From positions 3,038,001-3,102,000 of the forward strand of contig CATOTF010000002.1 of assembly GCA_951813045.1 (NCBI GenBank): a DNA stretch of 64,000 bases. The letters are read 5' to 3'. A program made the translations under genes and the position numbers. Shown piece after piece: positions 1-8,984 of the stretch. Within the stretch, counting starts at the first letter, position 1. Each line of letters starts with the position of its first letter. The notes under the pieces are model-generated. The model saw only the letters and a program-made list of their open reading frames with translations, ran no database searches and was not told the DNA's origin. This DNA comes from an uncultured Rhizobiaceae bacterium. Its GTDB lineage: Bacteria; Pseudomonadota; Alphaproteobacteria; Rhizobiales; Rhizobiaceae.

Positions 1-154
1 GTATTTGACATCAGTTCTCCTTCTACCATGCGTCGCCGAGTGAAGATGATTTGGTTTTGCAAAGCAAGCGCGGAGTTCTGTGGTTTCTAAAAACTACGCT
101 TGTTTCCGTCGACATATTGTTGTTAGCTGTATCATTCAATTCTGGGAGGAAACT

Positions 155-1129
155 ATGAAATTGACCAAAAAAGCAGCTGCATGCTTTGCAGCAACCGCGA
201 TGATGTCCGGAGCGGCAATCGCTGCAGATTATCCAAGTAAGCCCGTAAAAATTGTTGTTGGCTTCTCCGCCGGTGGCGGAACCGATACGACAGCGCGCGG
301 ATTTGCATCCTATATGCATGAAGCGCCAAGCATGGGCGGCCAGCCGGCCTATATCGTTAATCTACCGGGCGCGTCCGGCCAAAAGGCCGCTAAAATGGTT
401 CTGGGCGAAGATACAGACGGTCACACGCTTTACATGATCAACATCGGTACATTTATCGCCGGTGAACTGGCTAAGGGTGCCGACCGCCCTTACCATATTC
501 CAGACGCGTTTGTGAATCTTGGCTGTGCGTCACAATTGGTGACATCGCTTCAGGTGCATACTTCTAACTCAGCAAAAACGATGAAAGAGTTTATCGACAA
601 CTCAAAAGCGTCAGGCAAAGAAGTTATTTGGGGCACTTCCGGTGCGGCAACCATGCACGCAACAATCGGCCACCTGTTTTTTGATTCCCATGGTATCAAG
701 CACAAAAAAGTGCCGTTTAAAGGCGGCTCCAAGGCACGCGCCGCTCTTGTTTCTCAGTCTGTTGAAGCTGTATTTGGCGGCGTGAATACAGTTGTTGGCT
801 TCGAGAAGGATATCCTTGCACTTGCGTCTGCTGGCGCAGCACGCGACCCAATGGCGCCGGACTTGGCCACATTTGGTGAGCAAGGTGCAGATGGTATCGG
901 ATTTACGGGTCTGATGTGCCTGTTTGGCCCCAAGGGTGTTTCTGACGAAGTCAAGACGGATGTAGGCGCAGCAATCGAGCACATAGCAGGCTTGAAAGGC
1001 TACAAGCGCTACATGGGTAAGAACGATCTCGCTTCGTTCTATACTGATAGCGCGACAGCGACCGCAGCGCAGGACACCATGTTCAAAGTCATGGGCCCTG
1101 TTGTGGAGAAAATCCTCGCAAGCCAGTAA
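155..1129 (+). CDS. tctC: TctC-type tripartite tricarboxylate transporter binding protein
   Basis: Periplasmic solute-binding component of a tripartite tricarboxylate transporter (TTT). The 324-residue protein opens with a Sec signal peptide (about residues 1-23, ending AIA) and has the family loop AGGGTDTTAR shortly after, where TctC proteins contact a carboxylate group. The start at 155 is chosen because GGAGG lies 5-6 bases upstream; a longer in-frame ORF from 80 would bury the signal peptide. It is followed by a terminator-like hairpin and then tctB and tctA. Ligand is unknown; the neighbouring enzymes suggest a di- or tricarboxylate. Confidence 0.92.
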   Translation: MKLTKKAAACFAATAMMSGAAIAADYPSKPVKIVVGFSAGGGTDTTARGFASYMHEAPSMGGQPAYIVNLPGASGQKAAKMVLGEDTDGHTLYMINIGTFIAGELAKGADRPYHIPDAFVNLGCASQLVTSLQVHTSNSAKTMKEFIDNSKASGKEVIWGTSGAATMHATIGHLFFDSHGIKHKKVPFKGGSKARAALVSQSVEAVFGGVNTVVGFEKDILALASAGAARDPMAPDLATFGEQGADGIGFTGLMCLFGPKGVSDEVKTDVGAAIEHIAGLKGYKRYMGKNDLASFYTDSATATAAQDTMFKVMGPVVEKILASQ

Positions 1130-1144
1130 GTTTGTGAACTGATC

Positions 1145-1177
1145 AGGGGCAAGTCGGTTTGGGCTTGCCCCTTTTTT
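1145..1177 (+). terminator. Intercistronic terminator-like hairpin after tctC
   Basis: A 9-bp perfect stem (AGGGGCAAG paired with CTTGCCCCT) with a 10-base loop, followed by a run of Ts reaching 1177. It has the form of an intrinsic terminator placed between tctC and tctB. I infer partial termination, giving more binding protein than membrane subunits. Confidence 0.75.
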
Positions 1178-1213
1178 GCGTCCGGATACCGACGCATTAT
1201 CCCGGAGGGGTGT

Positions 1214-1720
1214 ATGGGCAGCCAGGACTATAAAATTAAAGTGGAATATGGTGTTAGCGCCTTTGTTCTTCTTGTCGGCGTATTCTTTATTTTTCTCGCG
1301 TTCACGATTGACACTTCCAGAGAAGCGGTTGGCCCGCGCACTATGCCGATGTTTCTGGCGGTCTCTTTGGTCATAGGCGGTATATGGCTCGCCCTACGGG
1401 CCTATTTCGGCAAAGCGGGTGATCTGAAAGAGGGTTACGGATTTCTCGAAAGCGATGTGCAGCGTATCTTTATGATCGTGGGTTGTGGTGTTCTTTTTGT
1501 CTTTATATTCTGGGCTTTCGGTTATTTCGTAGCGATCGTCTGCACTTATATCGCCATGCTTTATTCGTTCGGCGTCAGAAGCTGGACGTGGATGGCCGGC
1601 GGTGCAATTGTGTTGGCTCTGATCTTTCAATGGCTCTTTATGGGGGTAATGGTCCTGAATGACCCAGCAGGCGCGGTCGTTGATCTGCGGCCTTATACTG
1701 ACTGGATCAAGGGTGCGTAA
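1214..1720 (+). CDS. tctB: TctB small membrane subunit of the TTT transporter
   Basis: Small integral membrane subunit of the TTT transporter, 168 residues, with about four hydrophobic segments (near residues 11-30, 45-60, 85-115 and 125-150), as expected for TctB. The start follows GGAGGGG at 1204-1210. The family is poorly conserved, so the call rests on size, topology and position between tctC and tctA. Confidence 0.85.
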   Translation: MGSQDYKIKVEYGVSAFVLLVGVFFIFLAFTIDTSREAVGPRTMPMFLAVSLVIGGIWLALRAYFGKAGDLKEGYGFLESDVQRIFMIVGCGVLFVFIFWAFGYFVAIVCTYIAMLYSFGVRSWTWMAGGAIVLALIFQWLFMGVMVLNDPAGAVVDLRPYTDWIKGA

Positions 1721-1726
1721 TTTATC

Positions 1727-3307
1727 ATGATTTTTGATGATATCATCGGTGGTTTTGCCACTCTTTTTAGCGACCAATATGCACTATGGTTTGTATTTTT
1801 AGCCGCATTTGTGGGCATTATTTTTGGCGCGCTCCCTGGCCTGACTGCGGCTGCAGCAATTGCGATGATGCTGCCAATTCTGATTGCTTATAATGATGAA
1901 ATCGGCGGGCTCGCGGGGCTCGCCTTTCTCTATGTGATTGGCAAATCCGGGAGGTATGGCGGGTCCATTGCTGCCATCCTGTTCAACACGCCTGGCACCG
2001 CCGCCTCAGCTGCAACGATGCAGGACGGCTATCCCATGACGCAAAAAGGGCAAGCCGGGAAGGCACTGAAAACGGCAACGATCGCTTCGGCCTATGGGGA
2101 CTATTTTGGCGAAATCGTTTTAATCTTCGGCGCGGTTTCCATTGCCGCCTTCACCCGCCAGTTTGGCCCACCTGAAAATTTTGCAATTTACCTGATGGCG
2201 TTTGTCGTGATCGGATCGGTTGTGAATGACAGCATCATCAAGGGCATTATCTCTACCCTGTTTGGCGCGGTGGTCGCGCTGATAGGCGAGGATGTCATCA
2301 CTGGTCAGTTCAAAATGACCATGGGTATTGATGAACTTGAATCCGGCATGGCGCTGGTTCCACTGCTAATTGGCGTATTCGTGATTTCGGAAGTGATTAT
2401 TCAGGCGGAAAAAGCGGCCAAGGTAAAAATAGTCAAACACGCGGTTGTGGAAGTTGATGATCCCACCGCACATTATTTTACTTGGGCCGAATTCAAGCGC
2501 TGCATTCCACTCATGTTTCGGTCTTCAATCTACGGGTCGCTGATTGGCATGATGCCCGGTCTTGGTTCTTCCGTCGCGTGCTTTGTTGCTTATGGTGAGG
2601 AAAAGCGAAAAGCCAAAAATAAAGACGAATGGGGTACCGGCGTGGTGGAAGGAATCGCTGCACCGGAATCTGCAAATAATGCGGTTTCCGGCCCGTCTAT
2701 GATCCCGCTTCTGACACTTGGAATTCCCGGATCAACCATCGCTGCGGTGCTGATTGGCATGTTCCTGGTCAACGGATTGCAGCCCGGCCCATCCATTTTT
2801 GCCGATGAACCGCCATTGTTCATGGGTGGACAGCTGATTAGCCCCCGGGAATTTATCTTTGGCATGTTCGCCGCCGGACTGATCGGGATCGCCTGTTATG
2901 CAGTGATTGGTTATTTTGCTGCACCGTTCATTGGCAAGATGATCGCGATTTTACCAACGCAATATCTTTATCCCTTCATTTTCATGACAGCGCTGGCGGC
3001 AAGTTATTCTTCACGCGCTTCCATATGGGATGTTGGTTTCGCCTTGCTCTTTGGGGTGATCGGTTATGCAATGCGGCGAACGAACTTCTCCGCAGCAGCC
3101 TTCATCATCGCGTTTGTTTTGACATCCAGCATGGAAGAGGCGTTTCGTCAGTCGATGATTATTTCGGACAGCGGACTGTTGATTTTTGGTAGTTTTGAAT
3201 ATCAGGGCAAGTTCTCCTATGCACCCATCTTCCTAATCATCGGTGCAGCAGTGGTGATTTTACGCAGTTGGTCGGGCTATCGTATGAAATCGAAAGAAGG
3301 CCAATAG
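1727..3307 (+). CDS. tctA: TctA large permease subunit of the TTT transporter
   Basis: Large membrane subunit of the tripartite tricarboxylate transporter, 526 residues, with about a dozen hydrophobic helices. The glycine/proline-rich signature GALPGLTAAAAIAMMLP near residue 36 and the repeat-like GMMPGLGSS near residue 275 are typical of the TctA fold, as is PESANNAVSGP around residue 315. It starts six bases after tctB stops, so the two are almost certainly cotranscribed. It would import the compound caught by TctC using the ion gradient. Confidence 0.93.
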   Translation: MIFDDIIGGFATLFSDQYALWFVFLAAFVGIIFGALPGLTAAAAIAMMLPILIAYNDEIGGLAGLAFLYVIGKSGRYGGSIAAILFNTPGTAASAATMQDGYPMTQKGQAGKALKTATIASAYGDYFGEIVLIFGAVSIAAFTRQFGPPENFAIYLMAFVVIGSVVNDSIIKGIISTLFGAVVALIGEDVITGQFKMTMGIDELESGMALVPLLIGVFVISEVIIQAEKAAKVKIVKHAVVEVDDPTAHYFTWAEFKRCIPLMFRSSIYGSLIGMMPGLGSSVACFVAYGEEKRKAKNKDEWGTGVVEGIAAPESANNAVSGPSMIPLLTLGIPGSTIAAVLIGMFLVNGLQPGPSIFADEPPLFMGGQLISPREFIFGMFAAGLIGIACYAVIGYFAAPFIGKMIAILPTQYLYPFIFMTALAASYSSRASIWDVGFALLFGVIGYAMRRTNFSAAAFIIAFVLTSSMEEAFRQSMIISDSGLLIFGSFEYQGKFSYAPIFLIIGAAVVILRSWSGYRMKSKEGQ

Positions 3308-3323
3308 AAACGTCGGCAAAGTC

Positions 3324-4379
3324 ATGGATTTTCGCTTACTGCTGTATTTCCCGTTTGGGTTGATTGGAGGCATTTTTGCGTTTTTGATAGGTGCTCCCAT
3401 GCCGTTTCTGTTGGGAGGTGTTTTTGGTGCAGCCTGTTTTGTGCTTTATTATGAACGCAATGGAAACCAACTGCCAAAACTCTCCCGCTGGGTGCGACTG
3501 GTTTTTATGTCTATTATTGGTGCCCTGATAGGGTCGCGGTTTTCGCCGGAATTCCTGTCTTTGTTGCCGCAGTTCTGGATATCCGGCCTCGCCATTGTCC
3601 CCTTCATCCTACTTGCACACGGGGGCAGCTACGCGATTTTGCGAGGGCTGGGAAAATATGAAAAGCTGGATGCATACTTTGCTTCATTGCCCGGGGGCAT
3701 TGTGGATTCCACGGCGCTGGCGGAGGAGGCGGGCGCGGATTTACGTGTCGTCACGGCCCAGCATTTCATCCGTATAATTCTGGTTGTCGTTTCCGTACCC
3801 CTGTTGTTTTTGTTCCTTCATGGCGATGTGGTTGGCTCATTTGCTGGCGAAAGCTTGGCGACATCGGGTTACGCGTTTAAGGATGTTGCACTGATCTTTA
3901 CCATCGCCCTGACCGGTCTGTTGGCTGGCCGGTTCATCAAATTGCCGGTTTCTCATATGATGGGTCCGCTTCTGTTCGCGCTGATCTTATCGGTCACGGG
4001 CGTAGTGCAGATAGATGTTCCCGTGTGGATGACACATCTGGCGCAATTGATGATCGGCACCGCGCTCGGCGCACAGTTTTCTGGCATGTCGCGCAGATTG
4101 CTGGTTAAAGGACTCGGCATGGGCCTGTTGGCGGGCAGTTATATGTTATTCCTTGGAGCCGGCTTTGCAGCGGTGCTGACGCAATTTGTACCGGCTGATT
4201 TTGAAGTTTTATTTGTCAGTTTTGCAGCGGGTGGGCTGGCCGAGATGAGCCTGATTGCACTTTCGCTCAACTTCAACCCGGTGGTTGTCGCGCTGCACCA
4301 CCTGTTTCGAATTTTCATGACAATCTGGATCGGCATGTCCCTGTTCAAATATTTCTTTAAACTGGTGCCGAAGTCATGA
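3324..4379 (+). CDS. AbrB-family membrane protein
   Basis: A 351-residue integral membrane protein with many hydrophobic helices and the internally repeated pattern of AbrB/AmoA-like proteins: IGAPMPFLLGG near the N terminus and PVSHMMGPLLFALILS near residue 210. AbrB-family members often sit beside TTT transporters; their substrate is not established. It lies 16 bases after tctA in the same operon. I infer a supporting transport role, perhaps efflux or exchange of a pathway product. Confidence 0.8.
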   Translation: MDFRLLLYFPFGLIGGIFAFLIGAPMPFLLGGVFGAACFVLYYERNGNQLPKLSRWVRLVFMSIIGALIGSRFSPEFLSLLPQFWISGLAIVPFILLAHGGSYAILRGLGKYEKLDAYFASLPGGIVDSTALAEEAGADLRVVTAQHFIRIILVVVSVPLLFLFLHGDVVGSFAGESLATSGYAFKDVALIFTIALTGLLAGRFIKLPVSHMMGPLLFALILSVTGVVQIDVPVWMTHLAQLMIGTALGAQFSGMSRRLLVKGLGMGLLAGSYMLFLGAGFAAVLTQFVPADFEVLFVSFAAGGLAEMSLIALSLNFNPVVVALHHLFRIFMTIWIGMSLFKYFFKLVPKS

Positions 4380-4429
4380 AGGCATGCAAAACTTTTGCTG
4401 ACAAGGCTCAGCACCTGAAAGGAGGTTAA

Positions 4430-5623
4430 ATGCCCCACCAACCCGCCTCAACCGCATTATCCCATATTCGTGTGCTTGATCTCACACGTGTCCGTTCCGG
4501 GCCAACAGCTGTACGCCAGCTTGCGGACTGGGGTGCGGATGTCATTAAAATTGAGCAACCTGCATCGCTTGAGGCCGACGGTTCGCTGGGAGCGGGGCGC
4601 AACACCGCAGATTGGCAGAACCTGCAACGCAACCGGCGCAGCCTGACGCTGAACCTTAAAGACCCAAAAGGGAAAGAACTCTTTTCAAAGCTAGTGGCGA
4701 CAGCTGATGTTGTGGTTGAAAACTTTCGTCCTGATGTAAAGGACCGGCTTGGCATTGATTACGAGAGCCTCAAAGCCCTGAATCCCAAAATCATCCTCGC
4801 CAGCATTTCCGGGTTTGGCCAAACAGGCCCTTACGCAAAACGTCCGGGGTTCGACCAAATCGCGCAGGGCATGGGCGGATTGATGTCCATAACCGGTGAC
4901 CCCGATGGTGGTCCAATGCGCGTGGGCATCCCGATTGCCGATCTCACTTCCGGGTTATTTTGTGCACTTGGTATTCTGACAGCGGTGATCGAGCGCGAGA
5001 AATCTGGCGTGGGTCAATGGCTGCATACTTCACTGCTGCAATCGCAAATCTTCATGCTCGATTTTCAGGCCGCTCGTTATCTGATGCGGGATGAGGTTGC
5101 GGGGCAGGTTGGAAACGAACACCCCACCAGCGTACCGACCAACCGTTATTTGACCAAAGACGGGTCGATCAATATTGCCGTTGCTGGTGATGAGACGTGG
5201 CAACGATTGTGCAGGGCGCTTGACCGGCAGGATTGGGCTGACGATGAAAATCTGTCGAACAACGCTAAACGGGTGGCGCGACGTGATGAACTGAATGCGG
5301 ATATTGCCAAGGTATTGGCCGAAAAATCCAGCGCAGAATGGGTTGAAATTCTGACTGTTGCGGGCGTTCCCTGTGGGCCAATCTATCGTATCGATGAAAT
5401 GTTCGACGACCCGCAGGTACAACATTTAGGTGTCGCGCAACCCATGAAGACGGAGCCATTTGGGGAGACTCAGGCGCTGGCCCAACCGTTTGAACTAACA
5501 CGCACACCAAGCAGTTTTAGCGCATCGCCTCCCACACGGGGGCAGCACACTAATGAACTGTTGGAAGAGTTGGGAGTAAGCGCCGAAGAATGCGCTGAAT
5601 TGGAAAAGAAATCCGTCATCTGA
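4430..5623 (+). CDS. CaiB/BaiF family (class III) CoA-transferase
   Basis: Predicted cytosolic formyl-CoA-transferase-family enzyme, 397 residues, full length. Family features include RVLDLTRVRSGP at the N terminus, the ENFRPDV segment near residues 97-103 and the catalytic aspartate expected at D171 in GIPIADLTSG. AGGAGG lies just upstream of the ATG. In this operon it probably moves CoA from a donor such as succinyl-CoA onto the imported carboxylate so that the crotonase can act on the ester. The precise acid cannot be read from sequence. Confidence 0.9.
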   Translation: MPHQPASTALSHIRVLDLTRVRSGPTAVRQLADWGADVIKIEQPASLEADGSLGAGRNTADWQNLQRNRRSLTLNLKDPKGKELFSKLVATADVVVENFRPDVKDRLGIDYESLKALNPKIILASISGFGQTGPYAKRPGFDQIAQGMGGLMSITGDPDGGPMRVGIPIADLTSGLFCALGILTAVIEREKSGVGQWLHTSLLQSQIFMLDFQAARYLMRDEVAGQVGNEHPTSVPTNRYLTKDGSINIAVAGDETWQRLCRALDRQDWADDENLSNNAKRVARRDELNADIAKVLAEKSSAEWVEILTVAGVPCGPIYRIDEMFDDPQVQHLGVAQPMKTEPFGETQALAQPFELTRTPSSFSASPPTRGQHTNELLEELGVSAEECAELEKKSVI

Positions 5624-5646
5624 CGGGATTTAGAGAAAGTAATTAA

Positions 5647-6462
5647 ATGAAAACTGGTACCCAGCTGAAAGTGTCGACAGACAAGATCCGCGCCCATATC
5701 ACGGGCGCGACCGGACATGTTGTTTTCAATAATCCGGAGCGTCATAACGCTGTTTCGCTTGAAATGTGGGATGCGGTTGAGGGCGCGCTTTCCGCTTTTG
5801 CAACAGATGACCGGGTCCGCGTCCTGGTTCTTTCAGGTGCGGGTGGCAAGGCCTTTGTGTCGGGTGCAGACATCTCGAAGTTTGAAAAAGAGCGCGGTTC
5901 GAAAGATGCGACGGTGCATTACAACGCCAGGCTCAAGGTGGTCTACGACATCATCGAGAATTACCCGATACCCACTCTTGCGATGATTGACGGACATTGC
6001 ATTGGCGGCGGACTTAACCTGGCGGCCTGTACGGATATACGCATTGCTTCGACCAAGTCGCATTTTGCGATGCCTGCTGCAAAACTTGCGCTGGGTTACC
6101 CTTTCGACGCAATTCGGCGGTTGATTAATGCGGTTGGTGCGGGAGCCGCAAAGCAATTGATGTTCACAGCAAAAAGCATCGACGCCGAGGCGGCGCTGAG
6201 ATTGGGCCTTGTGCAAGAGGTTGTCACGGAGGAAGGCCTGTCGGCCCGTATTGATGAGCTGTCTGAAACAATTGCTCAAAATGCGCCAATGACTGTTGGT
6301 GCGATGAAATACATCGCGACACAGGTGATGCATCCTGACCCATCCGCCCGTAATCTTGAGCGTTGCGATGAAATGGTCGCAGCATGTTTTAGCTCTGAGG
6401 ATTATGCGGAAGGCCGTAAAGCCTTTATGGAAAAGCGCAAACCCGATTTTAAAGGCAAATAA
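5647..6462 (+). CDS. Enoyl-CoA hydratase/isomerase family (crotonase) protein
   Basis: A 271-residue crotonase-fold enzyme expected to act on the CoA ester made by the preceding transferase. Visible motifs are the oxyanion-hole strand AFVSGADISKF (residues 69-79) and IDGHCIGGGLNLAACTD (residues 114-130). Odd point: where true hydratases carry catalytic glutamates (usual PEI... and ...E... positions), this protein has PAA at 143-145 and no Glu in the following helix. It may therefore be an isomerase, decarboxylase or hydrolase of the superfamily, not a hydratase. Confidence 0.88.
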   Translation: MKTGTQLKVSTDKIRAHITGATGHVVFNNPERHNAVSLEMWDAVEGALSAFATDDRVRVLVLSGAGGKAFVSGADISKFEKERGSKDATVHYNARLKVVYDIIENYPIPTLAMIDGHCIGGGLNLAACTDIRIASTKSHFAMPAAKLALGYPFDAIRRLINAVGAGAAKQLMFTAKSIDAEAALRLGLVQEVVTEEGLSARIDELSETIAQNAPMTVGAMKYIATQVMHPDPSARNLERCDEMVAACFSSEDYAEGRKAFMEKRKPDFKGK

Positions 6463-6501
6463 GCGGGCCAATGTGGTTGATCACACAGGGAAGAAAGACC
6501 G

Positions 6502-7482
6502 TTGAAAATATCCATCCTTGACGATTATTTCGATACCCTTCGTACGCTTCCGTGCTTCGGTAAACTGGACGGACATGACGTGACCGTCTGGAACGATCAT
6601 GAGCAGGACGCTGATCTCCTCGCAGAAAGGTTGAAGGATACAGAAGCACTAGTACTCATCAGGGAACGAACCAAAATTCAAGCCGAACTTCTGGACCAAT
6701 TGCCCAATCTGAAACTGATCAGCCAGCGCAGTGTCTATCCCCATATCGATGTTGAGGCATGTAGTCGTAACGGTGTGTTGTTATGTTCTAACCAGCACAA
6801 AGGCTCACCATCCTTTGCAGCCGCTGAGCTAACATTCGGACTGATCCTCTCGGCCATGCGTCAAATTCCGCAACAGATGGCGGCGCTGAAAGGCGGTAAA
6901 TGGCAAATCGGGGTTGGACACACTGTTCGCGATAAGGTCTTGGGAATCTGGTCTTACGGACGCATTGGTGAGGCTGTTGCAAAATATGGCGCTGCATTCG
7001 GCATGCGGGTTCTGGTGTTTGGCGGTGCGGCGTCTTGTGCAAAGGCGGCAGCTGACGGTTTTGAAATTGCAGAAAGCAGAACCGCGTTTTTCTCAAATTC
7101 TGATGTGATTTCACTGCACATCCGCCTTTATCCGGAAACAAAAGGGCTTATTACAAAAGATGACCTCACACAGATGAAGTCAAGCGCTCTCTTGGTGAAC
7201 ACCAGCCGTGCCGGGCTGATTGCAGAAGGCGCGCTTATATCCGCGCTGAACTTCGGCAGGCCCGGAATGGTCGCGGTGGATGTTTTTGAAAACGAACCCC
7301 TATTGAACTCAGACCATCCTTTGCTCAAAATGCCGAATGTCGTGTGCACCCCCCATATCGGTTATGTTTCCCACGAGGAATATGAAACGCAATTCAGCGA
7401 TATATTCGACCAGATCGTTGCATTCGATGAAGGTGCCCCCATTCATATGATCAATCCGGAAGTTTGGAATAATAATGGCTGA
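6502..7482 (+). CDS. D-isomer-specific 2-hydroxyacid dehydrogenase
   Basis: NAD-dependent 2-hydroxyacid dehydrogenase, 326 residues, TTG start at 6502 preceded by AGAAAG. The nucleotide-binding Rossmann motif appears as [16 protein letters not shown], the substrate Arg in NTSRAGLI, the Glu in DVFENEP and the catalytic His in [12 protein letters not shown]. It resembles SerA-type phosphoglycerate dehydrogenases, but the context points to reduction or oxidation of a 2-oxo/2-hydroxy carboxylate pathway intermediate. Its end overlaps the next gene by 8 bases. Confidence 0.9.
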   Translation: MKISILDDYFDTLRTLPCFGKLDGHDVTVWNDHEQDADLLAERLKDTEALVLIRERTKIQAELLDQLPNLKLISQRSVYPHIDVEACSRNGVLLCSNQHKGSPSFAAAELTFGLILSAMRQIPQQMAALKGGKWQIGVGHTVRDKVLGIWSYGRIGEAVAKYGAAFGMRVLVFGGAASCAKAAADGFEIAESRTAFFSNSDVISLHIRLYPETKGLITKDDLTQMKSSALLVNTSRAGLIAEGALISALNFGRPGMVAVDVFENEPLLNSDHPLLKMPNVVCTPHIGYVSHEEYETQFSDIFDQIVAFDEGAPIHMINPEVWNNNG

Positions 7483-8971
7483 TGTGATTGTCGTTGGTTC
7501 CGGTAATGCTGCCCTGTGTGCTGCCATTGCCGCGCGTGAAGCCGGTGCTGAGGTTCTGGTAATTGAAAAAGCCAAAGAGGACCTTGCAGGCGGCAACAGC
7601 AAATATACCGCCGGTGCCATGCGCTTTGCCTACAACAGCAACGAAGAATTAATGCCCCTGTTGAGCGATCCTGAAGACCCAAGATTACCAGACACCGAAT
7701 TCGGTTCATATACTGTTGAAAAATTTGCCACGGACCTTTTGGGCTTTAACGACGGACGACCATTGTCAAGCGAGCAAAACGCGCTGATCAATAAATCTTA
7801 TGAAACAATGTTATGGCTCGCCGGACATGGTGTGACGTTTGAACCAATCTATGAGCGGCAATCTTTTGAAAAGGACGGCAAACATGTTTTTTGGGGCGGA
7901 TTGGCCCTTGCCGCAGACGGTGAAGGCGTCGGCCTGGTGGAAGCCGAACTTGACGCACTTTTAAACATGGGTGGCACCATTCGGTATGATTGTGCAATGA
8001 AGCGACTTGTTGTCGTAGATGGCGTTGTAACGGGGGTTGAAGTTGAAGACGCCGAGGACAATTCGGAAGTGCTGACCGCCAAAGCAGTAGTATTAGGGTG
8101 CGGCGGTTTTGAATCCAGTGCCGAACTTCGCAAAAAATATATCGGCGAAAACTGGGATAAAGCAAAAGTACGGGGAACGCCCAACAATACCGGAGATGGG
8201 ATTGAGCAGGCCTTTGCTGTTGGTGCGAAACCCCACGGGTTTTATGGAGGGTGTCACGCGACACCCATGGACCTTCACATGAAGGATTTCGGCAATCTTG
8301 ATATCCCTCATTTTGAGCGAAAAAATTACCGTAAAATCTGCTATTTCCTGGGCATTATGGTCAATGCCAAAGGCGAGCGGTTTGTCGATGAGGGTAGAGA
8401 TTTCCGAAACTACACCTATGCGCAATTTGGCCGGGCAGTTTTGGAACAACCTGACCATTTTGCCTGGCAGATTTTCGACAGTAAGGTCGACCATCTCCTC
8501 TACGGTGAATACCGGTTCCACGACGCTCATTTTGTGAAAGCGGATACATTGGATGACCTGATCGATAAACTTGACGGCATTGATGATAAGGCGGCTGCTA
8601 AACAAACCATCACTGATTACAATCAGGCTGTTGATCAGAGTGTTGAGTTTGACCCGACAATTAAAGACGGCTTGGGAACCATTGGCCTGCCATTACCAAA
8701 ATCCAATTGGGCGCAAAAAATTGATGCTGGTCCGTTTAAAGCCTATCCGGTTACAGGCGGCATAACCTTTACCTATGGTGGCGTTGAAGTGGACGAGACT
8801 GGTGCAGTATTACGCGACGATGGTAGCGCAGTACCCGGACTATATGCTTGCGGCGAAATGATTGGTGGTGTTTTCTTTAATGGCTATCCCGGTGGCTCAG
8901 GCCTCACATCGGGTGCGGTTTTTGGAAAACGGGCCGGTGAAGGTGCGGCGGGTAACCGGTTGAATGACTAA
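7475..8971 (+). CDS. FAD-dependent tricarballylate dehydrogenase-like flavoprotein (TcuA family)
   Basis: A 498-residue flavoprotein of the fumarate reductase/succinate dehydrogenase family. The dinucleotide motif [20 protein letters not shown] lies at the N terminus and the C-terminal FAD segment reads [21 protein letters not shown]. TcuA oxidises tricarballylate to cis-aconitate in Salmonella and is the best-described relative. The PrpF-like gene that follows and the TTT transporter fit a tricarboxylate or similar substrate. No TcuB iron-sulfur/haem partner is present here, so electron transfer must use another route or the enzyme acts differently. Confidence 0.82.
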   Translation: MADVIVVGSGNAALCAAIAAREAGAEVLVIEKAKEDLAGGNSKYTAGAMRFAYNSNEELMPLLSDPEDPRLPDTEFGSYTVEKFATDLLGFNDGRPLSSEQNALINKSYETMLWLAGHGVTFEPIYERQSFEKDGKHVFWGGLALAADGEGVGLVEAELDALLNMGGTIRYDCAMKRLVVVDGVVTGVEVEDAEDNSEVLTAKAVVLGCGGFESSAELRKKYIGENWDKAKVRGTPNNTGDGIEQAFAVGAKPHGFYGGCHATPMDLHMKDFGNLDIPHFERKNYRKICYFLGIMVNAKGERFVDEGRDFRNYTYAQFGRAVLEQPDHFAWQIFDSKVDHLLYGEYRFHDAHFVKADTLDDLIDKLDGIDDKAAAKQTITDYNQAVDQSVEFDPTIKDGLGTIGLPLPKSNWAQKIDAGPFKAYPVTGGITFTYGGVEVDETGAVLRDDGSAVPGLYACGEMIGGVFFNGYPGGSGLTSGAVFGKRAGEGAAGNRLND

Positions 8972-8984
8972 GGAAACTCTGGTG

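Noticed and set aside
1-154. TTGACA at 5-10 as a -35 box for tctC
   Set aside because: No suitable -10 sequence follows at 16-18 bases.
5833-6471. 212-codon open frame on the minus strand
   Set aside because: Lies antisense to the crotonase gene; residue composition is Cys/His/Arg-rich and shows no domain, as expected for a shadow frame.
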